Assembly (NCBI GenBank): GCA_009846685.1
Contig: VWVY01000002.1
Span: forward strand, 372,001-436,000
Reading direction: 5' to 3'
DNA length: 64,000 nucleotides
Source of the DNA: Rhizobiales bacterium SYSU XM002
GTDB lineage: Bacteria > Pseudomonadota > Alphaproteobacteria > Rhizobiales > Beijerinckiaceae
In this document: piece after piece, positions 8,364-17,002 of the stretch
Layout: each line of letters opens with the position of its first letter
How positions within the stretch are numbered: the first letter of the stretch is position 1
Program-made: the position numbers and the translations under genes
The notes under the pieces: generated by a model
The model's input: only the letters and a program-made list of their open reading frames with translations
Database searches by the model: none
Told to the model about the DNA's origin: nothing

Positions 8364-10256
8364 TTGACCGAAACTTCCGCCTCCAGCCCCGCCCGCGAAG
8401 CCTCGCTGATCTCGACCCTCCGGACCTTGTGGCCGTTCTTCTGGCCGCATGACCGGCCGGACCTCCAGCGCACCATCGCGCTCTCGCTCGCGCTGATCCT
8501 CGTCGCCAAGGGCTTCACGATCCTGATGCCCTTTACCTTCAAATGGGCGACGGACGCGCTGGTCGCGGCCTCTGGCGGCAGCATCAAGGCCGGCAGCACA
8601 GTGACATGGCTGATCGGCGCGCCGGTTCTGGCGACGATCCTCTACGGGCTGACGCGCGTTTTCATGGTGGTGTTCACGCAGGCCCGCGAAGGGCTTTTCG
8701 CCAAGGTGGCGATGAACGCCGTGCGCCGGCTCGCGCTGCGCACCTTCGAGCATATGCATCGGCTTTCCCTGCGCTTCCACCTCGAGCGCAAGACGGGCGG
8801 GCTGACGCGCGTTCTCGAACGTGGCCGCAACGGCATCGAGGAAATGACGCGGATGACGCTGATGACGCTCATCCCCACCATCGTCGAGTTTGCGTTGGTG
8901 ATCGCGGTCTTCGCCTTCGAGTTCGACTGGCGCTATGTCGTGATCGTCATCGTCATGATCGTGATCTACCTCTGGTTCACCGTGAAGGCGACGGTGTGGC
9001 GGATGGCTATCCGCCGGACCATGAACGAGAGCGACACCGATGCCAACGCCAAGGCGGTCGATTCGCTGCTCAATTTCGAGACGGTGAAGTATTTCGGCGC
9101 GGAAGCGCGTGAAACCGCGCGCTACGACAAGAGCCTCGCGACCTACGAGAAAGCCTCGATCAAGACCTATACCTCGCTCGCGGTTCTCAACACCGGGCAG
9201 GCGATCATCTTCACCATCGCGCTGACGCTTTGCATGGCCATTTCAGCGGCGGACGTGATTTCCGGCAAGAACAGCGTCGGTCATTTCGTGATGATCAACG
9301 CGCTGATGATTCAGCTTTATCAGCCGCTGAACTTCATGGGCATGGTCTATCGCGAGATTAAACAGGCCATCGTCGATATAGAGAAGATGTTCGACATCCT
9401 CACCCGCGAAGCCGAGGTCGAGGACAAGTCCGGCGCTGCCGCGCTGGCCGTTCCAGCAGGGCACATCCGCTTCGAGGATGTTACCTTCCACTACGTGCCG
9501 GAGCGGCCGATCCTCAAGGGCGTATCCTTCGAGGTCCCGCCGGGCGAGACGGTGGCGATCGTCGGCCCGTCCGGCGCCGGCAAGTCGACGCTCTCGCGCT
9601 TGCTGTTCCGCTTCTACGATATCACTGGCGGGAAGATCACGATCGACGGCCAGGATATACGCGATGTCACGCAGGCGAGCCTGCGTGCCGCCATCGGCAT
9701 TGTTCCGCAGGATACGGTGCTCTTCAACGACACGATCCTCTACAACATCGGCTACGGCAAGGACGGCGCCGATGAGGTCAAGATCGCCGAAGCGGCGGGT
9801 ATGGCGCAGATCGACCCGTTCATCCGTCAGTTGCCGGAGGGTTATCAGGCCCAGGTCGGCGAACGCGGCCTCAAGCTCTCAGGTGGCGAGAAGCAGCGCG
9901 TCGCCATCGCGCGGACCATCCTCAAGGGGCCGCCGATCCTCGTGCTCGACGAGGCAACATCCGCGTTGGACAGCTACACCGAGAAGGAAATCCAGGATGC
10001 GCTCGAACGCGTTTCGCGCGGTCGCTCGACGCTGGTGATCGCGCATCGGCTTTCCACGGTGATCAACGCCAACCGCATCATCGTGCTCGACAAGGGTGTG
10101 ATCGCCGAAAGCGGCACCTTCAACGAGTTGCTGGCAAAGGGCGGCCTGTTCGCCGGCATGTGGAACAAGCAGCGCGAGGCTGATCTTGCCCGCGAGACGC
10201 TGCTGAAGGCCGAGAAGGCGGAAGAGCCGAGCCTGCGCCAGAAGATCGAGATCTGA
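8364..10256 (+). CDS. Atm1-type ABC transporter, fused permease and ATPase
   Basis: A 630-residue half-transporter with an N-terminal six-helix membrane domain (about residues 30-340) and a C-terminal ATPase. The ATPase carries Walker A GPSGAGKST, signature LSGGEKQRVAIAR, Walker B ILVLDEATSALD and the H-loop IAHRLST. The TM domain and MNALMIQLYQPLNFMG segment resemble alphaproteobacterial homologues of mitochondrial Atm1, which export glutathione-linked or heavy-metal species. It probably acts as a homodimer in the inner membrane. The start is a TTG with AAAGG about eight bases upstream; no in-frame ATG precedes the first membrane helix. Confidence 0.9.
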   Translation: MTETSASSPAREASLISTLRTLWPFFWPHDRPDLQRTIALSLALILVAKGFTILMPFTFKWATDALVAASGGSIKAGSTVTWLIGAPVLATILYGLTRVFMVVFTQAREGLFAKVAMNAVRRLALRTFEHMHRLSLRFHLERKTGGLTRVLERGRNGIEEMTRMTLMTLIPTIVEFALVIAVFAFEFDWRYVVIVIVMIVIYLWFTVKATVWRMAIRRTMNESDTDANAKAVDSLLNFETVKYFGAEARETARYDKSLATYEKASIKTYTSLAVLNTGQAIIFTIALTLCMAISAADVISGKNSVGHFVMINALMIQLYQPLNFMGMVYREIKQAIVDIEKMFDILTREAEVEDKSGAAALAVPAGHIRFEDVTFHYVPERPILKGVSFEVPPGETVAIVGPSGAGKSTLSRLLFRFYDITGGKITIDGQDIRDVTQASLRAAIGIVPQDTVLFNDTILYNIGYGKDGADEVKIAEAAGMAQIDPFIRQLPEGYQAQVGERGLKLSGGEKQRVAIARTILKGPPILVLDEATSALDSYTEKEIQDALERVSRGRSTLVIAHRLSTVINANRIIVLDKGVIAESGTFNELLAKGGLFAGMWNKQREADLARETLLKAEKAEEPSLRQKIEI

Positions 10257-10272
10257 GCCTTGGACAGCAAAA

Positions 10273-10298
10273 CGCCGCCGGTGGGGGATCCGGCGGCG
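10273..10298 (+). terminator. GC-rich hairpin after the ABC exporter gene
   Basis: A perfect 9-base-pair stem (CGCCGCCGG with CCGGCGGCG) and an 8-base loop begin 17 bases after the exporter stop codon. There is no T-run after it on the plus strand, so it is a stabilising hairpin or a weak terminator. It could also end the minus-strand small gene that converges here. Confidence 0.6.
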
Positions 10299-10328
10299 CT
10301 CGTTGGAGGCAACTGAGATCCGGGGCGC

Positions 10329-10583
10329 CTAGTGCGTCCCGATGCGCCCGCGCTTCGCTTCGTCGCGCAGGCGGGCATGGATCGCGCGACGGGTCTCGTC
10401 GTCGATACCCTCGACCCAGTCCGGATGTTCTTCCGAAAGCGCTTCGATGCAGAACTGCACCGGATCGGATTTCTGGAGGATCCAGTGGGCGGGGAGTGAA
10501 TGCGGGGAAGTGGAGAACCGACGCTCGCGCAGAACGCGGACCGAACCGTAACCAATGGCAGAGAAGGCTAGATTGTAGTCCAT
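10329..10583 (-). CDS. small protein of unknown function
   Basis: An 84-residue soluble protein with a textbook AGGAGG ribosome site seven bases before its ATG, which is the best evidence that it is translated. The C-terminal half is charged and helical (DDETRRAIHARLRDEAKRGR) and the N-terminal half is mixed. No signal peptide, membrane helix or known motif is visible. It converges on the ABC exporter gene. Confidence 0.65.
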   Translation of the reverse strand: MDYNLAFSAIGYGSVRVLRERRFSTSPHSLPAHWILQKSDPVQFCIEALSEEHPDWVEGIDDETRRAIHARLRDEAKRGRIGTH

Positions 10584-10873
10584 CGCTTCCTCCTTTCTTT
10601 ATTTTCGATCACATTAAACCAAAGTCGTAAGGCAGTTAAGAGACAAACCGGCAAACAGGGTAAAAATCGGGCCTGAAAGTGATCTTGTCTGGGACGGCCG
10701 ACGCGGAACGGTCACATTACTTGCGGTGGGACCGGCGTTGGGCTTAAACGTGCCTTCCGGTAGATGGGGTTGAAGCTGGCCGAAGCCAGTGGCCTCAAAA
10801 AAACGTGATGACGGTTTTTCGCAGTGCGCCAGCGCACGATGGAGCCGCACAAGAACAACAGGAAGAAAGCCGA

Positions 10874-11572
10874 ATGTCCGTCGTTGCCTCGGTCCGCAAG
10901 TTCATCGTCCCGATTCACCCGGAGGGGTATCTGTTCATCGTTGCGGCGATCGTCCTTGCGCTTTTCGTGCATTGGCTCGTTCCCGCGATCGGCTGGCTGT
11001 TCTGGATCCTGCCGCTGTTCGTCGCGTATTTCTTCCGCGATCCGCCGCGCGTCTCGCCGGTGCGCGAGGGGCTGGTGCTGTCCCCGGCTGACGGGCGTGT
11101 GAGCCAGATCGGTTTCTTCCCGCCGCCGGCCGAACTCGGGATGGGCGATGCGCCGCGCCTTCGGATATCGATCTTCCTTTCGGTGTTCGACGTTCACATC
11201 AACCGCACGCCGGTGGGCGGGCGTATCTCGAAGATCGTCTACACGCCGGGCCTGTTCCTGAATGCCGACCTCGACAAGGCGAGCCAGGACAATGAGCGTA
11301 ACGCGATTGTCGTCGAGACGGCGCACGGGCCGATTGCCTGCGTGCAGATCGCCGGGCTTATCGCGCGCCGCATTCTCTGTTTCGTGCGCGAGGGCGAGGA
11401 GCTGGCGCCGGGCGCGCGTTTCGGTCTCATCCGTTTTGGCTCGCGCACCGATATCTATCTCCCTGAGAGCGCCCGGGCGCTTGTCGCCGAAGGGCAGCGC
11501 GCCATCGGGGGCGAGACGGTACTGTGCGATCTCGGCTCGAAAGAGCCACAGCGCAGCTATCGCGTCGGCTGA
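10874..11572 (+). CDS. psd: phosphatidylserine decarboxylase proenzyme
   Basis: The 232-residue protein is a short (PSD-A type) phosphatidylserine decarboxylase that makes phosphatidylethanolamine at the inner membrane. Two N-terminal hydrophobic helices (about residues 18-50) precede the conserved SPADGRV and FLSVFDVHINRTP segments. The autocatalytic cleavage site is the Gly-Ser of RFGSRTDIYLP, whose serine becomes the pyruvoyl group. The ATG at 10874 has GGAAG nine bases upstream, better than an earlier in-frame ATG at 10805. The next gene, pssA, makes its substrate. Confidence 0.92.
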   Translation: MSVVASVRKFIVPIHPEGYLFIVAAIVLALFVHWLVPAIGWLFWILPLFVAYFFRDPPRVSPVREGLVLSPADGRVSQIGFFPPPAELGMGDAPRLRISIFLSVFDVHINRTPVGGRISKIVYTPGLFLNADLDKASQDNERNAIVVETAHGPIACVQIAGLIARRILCFVREGEELAPGARFGLIRFGSRTDIYLPESARALVAEGQRAIGGETVLCDLGSKEPQRSYRVG

Positions 11573-11587
11573 CGGGCGGGCGCGCGC

Positions 11588-12415
11588 ATGGAACCGATCT
11601 TCCCGCCGTTTGAGCCGGAACCCACGCCGCCACAGCGTCGCTTCCGGCCGATTCCCCTGCGCCTCCTTATTCCCAATCTCGTCACACTCGCCGCACTGGC
11701 GGCCGGCCTGACGGCGGTGCGGTTCGCTATTGAGGGGCGGCTCGACTACGCCGCTCTCGGCATCATCATCGCGGCGGTGCTCGATGGAGTCGACGGTCGC
11801 ATCGCGCGCTTCCTCAAGGGAACCTCGCGATTCGGCGCCGAACTGGATTCGCTCGCCGATTTCGTCAGCTTCGGCTGCGCGCCGGCCTTGATTCTCTATT
11901 TCTGGGTGCTTCAGGACCTGAAGACGCTGGGCTGGCTCGCCTGCCTGCTGCTCGCTTTTGCGATGGCATTGCGCCTTGCGCGCTTCAACGTGACGATCGA
12001 CGGGCCGGAGCGCCCCGCCTGGCAGAAGGCCTTCGCCACCGGCGTTCCCGCGCCCGCCGGCGCCATGATGGTGATGCTGCCTGTGCATCTGACGCTGGCC
12101 GGCGTGCCGCGATTCGCCGGCGAGGCCGCCCTCGTTCTGATCTGGACGCTGGTTTCCACGGCGCTGATCGTCTCGCGCGTGCCGACCTTCTCGGGCAAGG
12201 GGTTCGGTTCGCCTGTCCCGCGTGAGCGCGTGCTACCGATTCTCGCCCTCATCGTGGTGATTCTCTGGCTGCTCGTCGCGCATCCCTTCGAGACGGTGAG
12301 CCTTCTCACGCTCATCTATGTCGTGGCGATTCCGGTCTCGATTCAGCGTTATCTGCGTCGCAAGGCCCAGGATGCCGTCGGTTCGCAGGAGAAGGCGCCC
12401 GTTCCGGAGAATTGA
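11588..12415 (+). CDS. pssA: CDP-diacylglycerol--serine O-phosphatidyltransferase
   Basis: A 275-residue polytopic inner-membrane enzyme that makes phosphatidylserine from CDP-diacylglycerol and serine. The CDP-alcohol phosphotransferase motif is intact: DGVDGRIARFLKG followed by GAELDSLADFVSFG, which carries the catalytic aspartates. About eight hydrophobic segments are spread over the chain. It lies 15 bases after psd, the enzyme for the next step, so the two form a phosphatidylethanolamine operon. Confidence 0.93.
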   Translation: MEPIFPPFEPEPTPPQRRFRPIPLRLLIPNLVTLAALAAGLTAVRFAIEGRLDYAALGIIIAAVLDGVDGRIARFLKGTSRFGAELDSLADFVSFGCAPALILYFWVLQDLKTLGWLACLLLAFAMALRLARFNVTIDGPERPAWQKAFATGVPAPAGAMMVMLPVHLTLAGVPRFAGEAALVLIWTLVSTALIVSRVPTFSGKGFGSPVPRERVLPILALIVVILWLLVAHPFETVSLLTLIYVVAIPVSIQRYLRRKAQDAVGSQEKAPVPEN

Positions 12416-12777
12416 GCCGGAGCCGGCGCTTCCGTGTCCTGCAGCCCTGAAAACCGGGCTCAAAAGCTTAAAGAAGCCCTAAGACACGATTCATTTTGAA
12501 GCAATTTGTCCCGGCTGGAAGAGCAAGGCGTGACTTATCCGCAACATGGGTCTGAAAAGCCCCCTCGGAAGCCTTCCAACCCGCTTTCTGTGATTGATCG
12601 ACCGATCCCCATGAGTATGTTGCCAATCGCGACGGGAGTTTCCGCTCGCTAGCTTGTCGTTTCTTTCGGGGGGTCCGGGGAGATGGCAGGTGAGAAGGGA
12701 AAGCGTAGGCGGCCGAGGGTTCCCGAAGCCAAGTTCGTAAACTCCCGATTGGTCTCGAAATCTTTTGGAGGTACACC
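12416..12777 (+). promoter_or_regulatory. long 5' region of the porin gene
   Basis: The 362 bases between pssA and the porin hold no convincing gene. The porin start is preceded by TTTTGGAGG with seven bases to the ATG, a strong ribosome site expected for an abundant protein. The segment probably carries the porin promoter and a long untranslated leader. A G-rich tract lies at 12668-12682. I could not fix a -35/-10 pair or a regulator box with confidence. A minus-strand frame at 12468-12863 that overlaps the porin start has no coding character. Confidence 0.5.
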
Positions 12778-13953
12778 ATGAAGCTCGTTAAGAGCCTTCT
12801 CCTCGGTTCCGCCGCCGGCCTCGTTGCCGTCGCCGGTGCCTCGGCTGCCGATCTCGGCGTCAAGAAGCCGACGGCTGTTGAGTATGTGAAGACCTGCCCG
12901 ACCTACGGCGCTGGCTTCTTCGTCGTTCCGGGCACCACCTCGTGCCTGAAGCTGGTTGGCCGCGTTCGCGCCGACTACATCCTCGACAACCCGCGTATCC
13001 GCGCCAACAACCACAACCGCTTCCGCGTTCGTGGCTATGTCGGCTTCGATCATCGCACCGCCACCGAGTACGGCCTGCTCCGTACCTACGTCCGTGCGTT
13101 CTTCCAGCGTGAAAACGCTGCTGACTCGACCACGCTCGAGTACGCGTTCATCCAGTTCGGTGGCCTCACCGCTGGTCGCGTGACCCCGGCGTTCGAGCAT
13201 GGCTGGAACCAGTTCTACATCTTCTCCGGCCAGGGCGGTTACGGCTATCACTCTGATATCTCGTACACCAACTCGCTCGGCTACACCGCCAACTTCGGCG
13301 GCGGCTTCTCGGCCACCATCACCATCGACGACGGCCGTGAGCGCCGCGTTGCTGCTGCTGGCCACGCCATGCCGGACATCACTGCCTCGCTCGGCCTGAC
13401 CCAGTCCTGGGGCTCGCTGAAGCTCTCGGGTGCCATCGGCCAGATCCGCGCCGCCAACCCGGCTGTCGACACGAAGTACGCCTACGCTGTTGAAGCTGCG
13501 GCCAAGATCAACCTCGACATGCTGACCAAGGGCTCCAACCTCTGGCTCGCCGCTGGCTTCGCTCAGGGTTCGGCTTCGTACAACGGCTTCGCCGGCACCT
13601 TCACGATCGGCAACTTCACCGGCACGATCACCGACGCGACTGTCGTTGGTACCAGCCTGAAGCTGTCGACCTCGTACGCTCTCATGGGTGCTCTGCAGGT
13701 CTACGCGACCCCGACCGTTGCGGTCTCGATCGGTGGTACCTACGCCGTTCATAACCCGACCGGTGCCAACAACTCGCTCCGCACCGCCTCGGTTATCGGC
13801 CAGGTTGCGTGGATGCCGGTTGCTGGTTTCCTGATCGGTGCTGAAGGCGCCTATCGTACGATCGGCTTCGACGCCGGTGCTGCGGTTGCCGCCACCTCGG
13901 GCAACTCGAAGAACGATTTCGTTGGTCGCCTCCGCTTCCAGCGTGACTTCTAA
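12778..13953 (+). CDS. outer-membrane porin, rhizobial Omp2b type
   Basis: The 391-residue protein has a signal peptide (MKLVKSLLLGSAAGLVAVAG, cleaved at ASA-AD) and the sequence features of the alphaproteobacterial porin family PF02530: a short conserved start with two cysteines (KTCPTYGAGFF, SCLKLVGRVRADY) and a 16-strand pattern ending in terminal phenylalanine (LRFQRDF), the BamA recognition signal. It forms trimeric diffusion pores. Codon choice is strongly biased to C-ending codons and the ribosome site is strong, both typical of a highly expressed gene. It stands alone between a long leader and a strong terminator. Confidence 0.93.
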   Translation: MKLVKSLLLGSAAGLVAVAGASAADLGVKKPTAVEYVKTCPTYGAGFFVVPGTTSCLKLVGRVRADYILDNPRIRANNHNRFRVRGYVGFDHRTATEYGLLRTYVRAFFQRENAADSTTLEYAFIQFGGLTAGRVTPAFEHGWNQFYIFSGQGGYGYHSDISYTNSLGYTANFGGGFSATITIDDGRERRVAAAGHAMPDITASLGLTQSWGSLKLSGAIGQIRAANPAVDTKYAYAVEAAAKINLDMLTKGSNLWLAAGFAQGSASYNGFAGTFTIGNFTGTITDATVVGTSLKLSTSYALMGALQVYATPTVAVSIGGTYAVHNPTGANNSLRTASVIGQVAWMPVAGFLIGAEGAYRTIGFDAGAAVAATSGNSKNDFVGRLRFQRDF

Positions 13954-13998
13954 TCTTCGGATGACGTGAGTTTCACGTCGATCGGAAGATCAAGGATT

Positions 13999-14030
13999 GG
14001 GGAGCCTTCGGGCTCCCCTTTTCTTTTTTT
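13999..14030 (+). terminator. rho-independent terminator of the porin gene
   Basis: A perfect 8-base-pair stem (GGGGAGCC with GGCTCCCC) with a TTCG tetraloop is followed by a 12-base T-rich run broken by one C. It starts 46 bases after the porin stop. Confidence 0.93.
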
Positions 14031-14139
14031 GAGCCCGCGGTCCATTCAGCGCGGGGCTTGACCTTCCCTTAACCAATGTCGAGATTGTCGCTCCGCGTCG
14101 GGAGCGGTGACGGATGTTGATCGTGAGGGAACGGTTCGT

Positions 14140-15900
14140 ATGGTTCAGCCGAAAAAATGGGCCTTGGGTTTGCTGCCGCTTGCGGTTCTCGCGCTGGTTG
14201 CCGCGCTCTGGCGGCAGGGCAGTGTCGAGAAAGATCTGTCCGCACGCGTTGCAGACGGGTTGGCCAAAAGCGGATTGAGCTGGGCGAAAGCCGTGGTCGT
14301 CGGGCGCGACGGGACACTGAGCGGAGAAGCGCCTTCGCCGGAAGAACGCGCCAAGGCGCAGTCCATTGCCGATAACGTCTTCGGTGTCCGGAAAGTCGCG
14401 AATTCGATGACGGTGTTGCCCGAGGCAAAGCCGTTTACCTTCACGGTGCTGCGCGACGGCGCGAAAATCACGCTTGCGGGTGCCGTTCCACCTGGCGATC
14501 TACGCCAGAATATCGCTGATGCGGTCCGGAAGTCTGGTCCGGGACTGACGATCGTGGATGAACTACGCCCGGCGAGGGGCGCTCCCGCGGCCTTCGCCTC
14601 GCTCGTCGAAACCGGTCTGGCCAATCTCGTGAAACTCAGCCAGGGAACCTTGTCGATTTCCGATAATGCGCTGTCGCTTTCCGGTCGAGCCGCCGATTTC
14701 AACGGATATCGCGATATTCGCGCAGCGCTCGCCAAACTGCCGGCAGGGACCACGCTCGCCAAGGGCCTCGGGCAGGGCGATATCCTGCCGCCCGTCGCCG
14801 CGCCCTTCGCGTTCTCGGCCGAGCTTGGCCCTTCCGGCGTCACGCTATCTGGTGCCTATCCCACGGAAGATGCACGGGAAAAAGTCCTCGCCGTCGCGAA
14901 GGCGCTCGGCGTGACAATCGTGGATCGCCTTCAGATCGCGGACGGTGCGCCAAAGGGTGATTGGGCCGGCGCGGCCTCGTTGCTGATCACCGAGCTTGGC
15001 AAACTGGAAGCGGGGCGCGCCAACCTAGCCGATGCGCGGGCCAGTCTTGCCGGACGGGCCAAGGGACTTCTCGCCGAAGAGGAATTCCGCAACGATCTTC
15101 GTGCCTTGCCTGTCGGTTTCGCGCTTGTCGAGCTCAAGATCGAGTCGCGGGTGGTCCGCCCCTATCGCTTCAATGCTGAGCGTCGCGGCGACACGCTGAC
15201 ATTGACCGGGCATGTCCCCGACGCCAAGGCTCGCGCGAGCGTCATCGAGATCGCAAAGGCGTTTTTCGAGGGGGATCGGATCGACGATCGCCTTCAGGAA
15301 GGGCTAGGCGAGCCGAAGGGCTTTCTTGTCGCCGTCCAGGCAGGCCTTCAGGAGCTTTCCCGTCTCGCTGAAGGCGCGAGCCTCTCGATCTCCGACAGCG
15401 TCGCGGCGCTGAAGGGGGCGGCGCTCTTTGACGCGGCGCGCGATCAGGTCGCGCAGGGGTTCTCGCAAGGCATGCCGCAGGGCTTCGAACGCAAGATCGA
15501 GGTTTCCACCGCGCCGCTTCCGCCAATAATCGAGTCCTTGCCGGATTGTCAGGCGCTCTACACCAACCTGTTGAAGACGCGTACCGTGCGCTTCAAGAGC
15601 GGTTCGGCCGATCTTTCCGAGGCCTCGCGCGCCATTCTTGATCGTCTCGCGGTGGTTTCTCTGCGTTGCACGACTGCGCGAATCGAAATCGGCGGGCATA
15701 CCGACAACGATGGCTCGCCGCAGAGCAATGCCGAACTGTCGCGCCGGCGGGCCGAGACCGTCGGGGTCTATCTCGTCCGCGCGGGGGTCCTGGCGACGCG
15801 GCTTGAACCGGTCGGCTTCGGTGAAACCGTTCCGGTGGCGCCCAACGACACGCCAGAGAACAAGGCGAAAAATCGCCGCATCGAATTCTTCGTGAAGTAA
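14140..15900 (+). CDS. modular BON-like / OmpA C-terminal domain protein
   Basis: A 586-residue envelope protein. After an N-terminal hydrophobic anchor or signal (about residues 7-25) come three modules about 120 residues apart, each opening with an aromatic-x-F strand and a TL-x-G-x-V/Y-P turn (starts near residues 99, 223 and 342), resembling BON-type repeats. The last 110 residues are an OmpA/MotB domain with the peptidoglycan-binding signature GGHTDNDGSP and SRRRAETVGVYL. It probably links membrane to peptidoglycan. The ATG at 14140 has GAGGG ten bases upstream, better than a GTG at 14107 whose SD is too close. A repeat-containing membrane protein follows 10 bases later. Confidence 0.82.
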   Translation: MVQPKKWALGLLPLAVLALVAALWRQGSVEKDLSARVADGLAKSGLSWAKAVVVGRDGTLSGEAPSPEERAKAQSIADNVFGVRKVANSMTVLPEAKPFTFTVLRDGAKITLAGAVPPGDLRQNIADAVRKSGPGLTIVDELRPARGAPAAFASLVETGLANLVKLSQGTLSISDNALSLSGRAADFNGYRDIRAALAKLPAGTTLAKGLGQGDILPPVAAPFAFSAELGPSGVTLSGAYPTEDAREKVLAVAKALGVTIVDRLQIADGAPKGDWAGAASLLITELGKLEAGRANLADARASLAGRAKGLLAEEEFRNDLRALPVGFALVELKIESRVVRPYRFNAERRGDTLTLTGHVPDAKARASVIEIAKAFFEGDRIDDRLQEGLGEPKGFLVAVQAGLQELSRLAEGASLSISDSVAALKGAALFDAARDQVAQGFSQGMPQGFERKIEVSTAPLPPIIESLPDCQALYTNLLKTRTVRFKSGSADLSEASRAILDRLAVVSLRCTTARIEIGGHTDNDGSPQSNAELSRRRAETVGVYLVRAGVLATRLEPVGFGETVPVAPNDTPENKAKNRRIEFFVK

Positions 15901-15910
15901 GGGGCGGACG

Positions 15911-16984
15911 ATGCTGTATCTGATTTCCGTTTTCTGGTTCTGGCTGCTCCTCGCTTTGGTCCTCGGGCTCGCGGTTGGGTGGTTTACGTTCTCGCGGGAT
16001 GGGAAGGGCAATTGGGGCGCCACGGTGCCTTGGTTGATTGCGCTCGCGGTTGGTGCGGTGGTCGCTTGGCTAAAAGTCCTGCCGACGAGCGTGGGCTACT
16101 GGTTTGATGTAGCTATGCTTTTCTTTACAAGCTATGTCGCTGGCTGCCTGATTTCGGGCTTCATCAAAGGTGCAGGCAAGGCAGATGAAGTCACGGCTGC
16201 ACCACGGGTCGAGCCCGCGATTGCATCGGCGAAAGAAATGGCGGTTGAGCCGGCGACGCTGGTTGTTCCTGTTGCCTCCGAGGCGACCGAGGAGGCCATC
16301 ACTGGCCTTTCAGCCGCACGCGACGGAAAGGCGGACGACCTGACGAAGATCTACGGCGTTGACAAGGAAACCGAAGCGAAGCTCAACGCACTTGGCCTCT
16401 ACCATTACGACCAGATCGCGGCGCTGACGCCCGGCAACCGCCGCTGGTTGTTCCGGCACCTCGGTTATGAAGGTCGGTTCCCTTCGTGGTGGTGGCGCTG
16501 GCGTTACGATGCTGAAAGCCTTGCCAAAGGACAAGGTTCGCCGGTCTCGGTCGCCGCCACGCCGCAATCCATCGGGTCGACGGCGCCCACGGATGGTCCG
16601 ACCGAAAAGCCGTCCGGCCTTGCCGCGCCACGTGGCGGCAAGGCAGACGACCTCAAGCGCATTCGCGGCATCGGCAAGCAGAACGAGGGGCGCCTGCATG
16701 GGCTCGGCATCTGGCATTTCGACCAGATCGCGGCTTGGACCCCGTCGGAAGTGCGTTGGGTCGGTGCGTTTCTCGCCTTTCCGGGACGGATCGAGCGCGA
16801 GGATTGGGTCGGGCAGGCGGCGGTTCTCGCCAAGGGCGGCGAAACAGATTTCTCGAAGCGTGCCGACAAAGGACTCGTCGCCACCTCGCGGGATGACAGT
16901 AACGATGATGGCCAGAGTAACGTGATCTCGATCGACAAGGCTAAGCCCAAGGCCGGCGGCAAAGGCAAACCGGCGAAGAAATAG
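15911..16984 (+). CDS. membrane protein with two helix-hairpin-helix-like repeats
   Basis: The 357-residue protein has three predicted membrane helices (about residues 5-27, 38-58 and 65-87), an Ala/Val/Pro-rich linker, and two copies of a 65-residue repeat (about 140-206 and 244-309) that both read KADDL..I.G..K..E..L..LG..H.DQIAA.TP. This pattern is the helix-hairpin-helix-like domain also found, as I recall, at the C-termini of some alphaproteobacterial NuoE and L21 proteins. The tail is Lys/Gly-rich. The gene starts 10 bases after the BON/OmpA gene, so they are one transcription unit. Function unknown. Confidence 0.78.
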   Translation: MLYLISVFWFWLLLALVLGLAVGWFTFSRDGKGNWGATVPWLIALAVGAVVAWLKVLPTSVGYWFDVAMLFFTSYVAGCLISGFIKGAGKADEVTAAPRVEPAIASAKEMAVEPATLVVPVASEATEEAITGLSAARDGKADDLTKIYGVDKETEAKLNALGLYHYDQIAALTPGNRRWLFRHLGYEGRFPSWWWRWRYDAESLAKGQGSPVSVAATPQSIGSTAPTDGPTEKPSGLAAPRGGKADDLKRIRGIGKQNEGRLHGLGIWHFDQIAAWTPSEVRWVGAFLAFPGRIEREDWVGQAAVLAKGGETDFSKRADKGLVATSRDDSNDDGQSNVISIDKAKPKAGGKGKPAKK

Positions 16985-17002
16985 TTCTCGGACCGACGCC
17001 TT

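Noticed and set aside
10712-12088. A 458-codon minus-strand frame opposite psd-pssA
   Set aside because: It is antisense to two clearly recognised enzymes and has an Arg/His/Glu-rich, low-complexity product without motifs.
12468-12863. A 131-codon minus-strand frame over the porin leader
   Set aside because: It overlaps the porin ribosome site and signal-peptide codons, has no ribosome site of its own that I can see, and has no recognisable motif.
12649-13752. A 367-codon minus-strand frame opposite the porin gene
   Set aside because: The porin is one of the best-supported genes here; the antisense frame arises from its strong codon bias.
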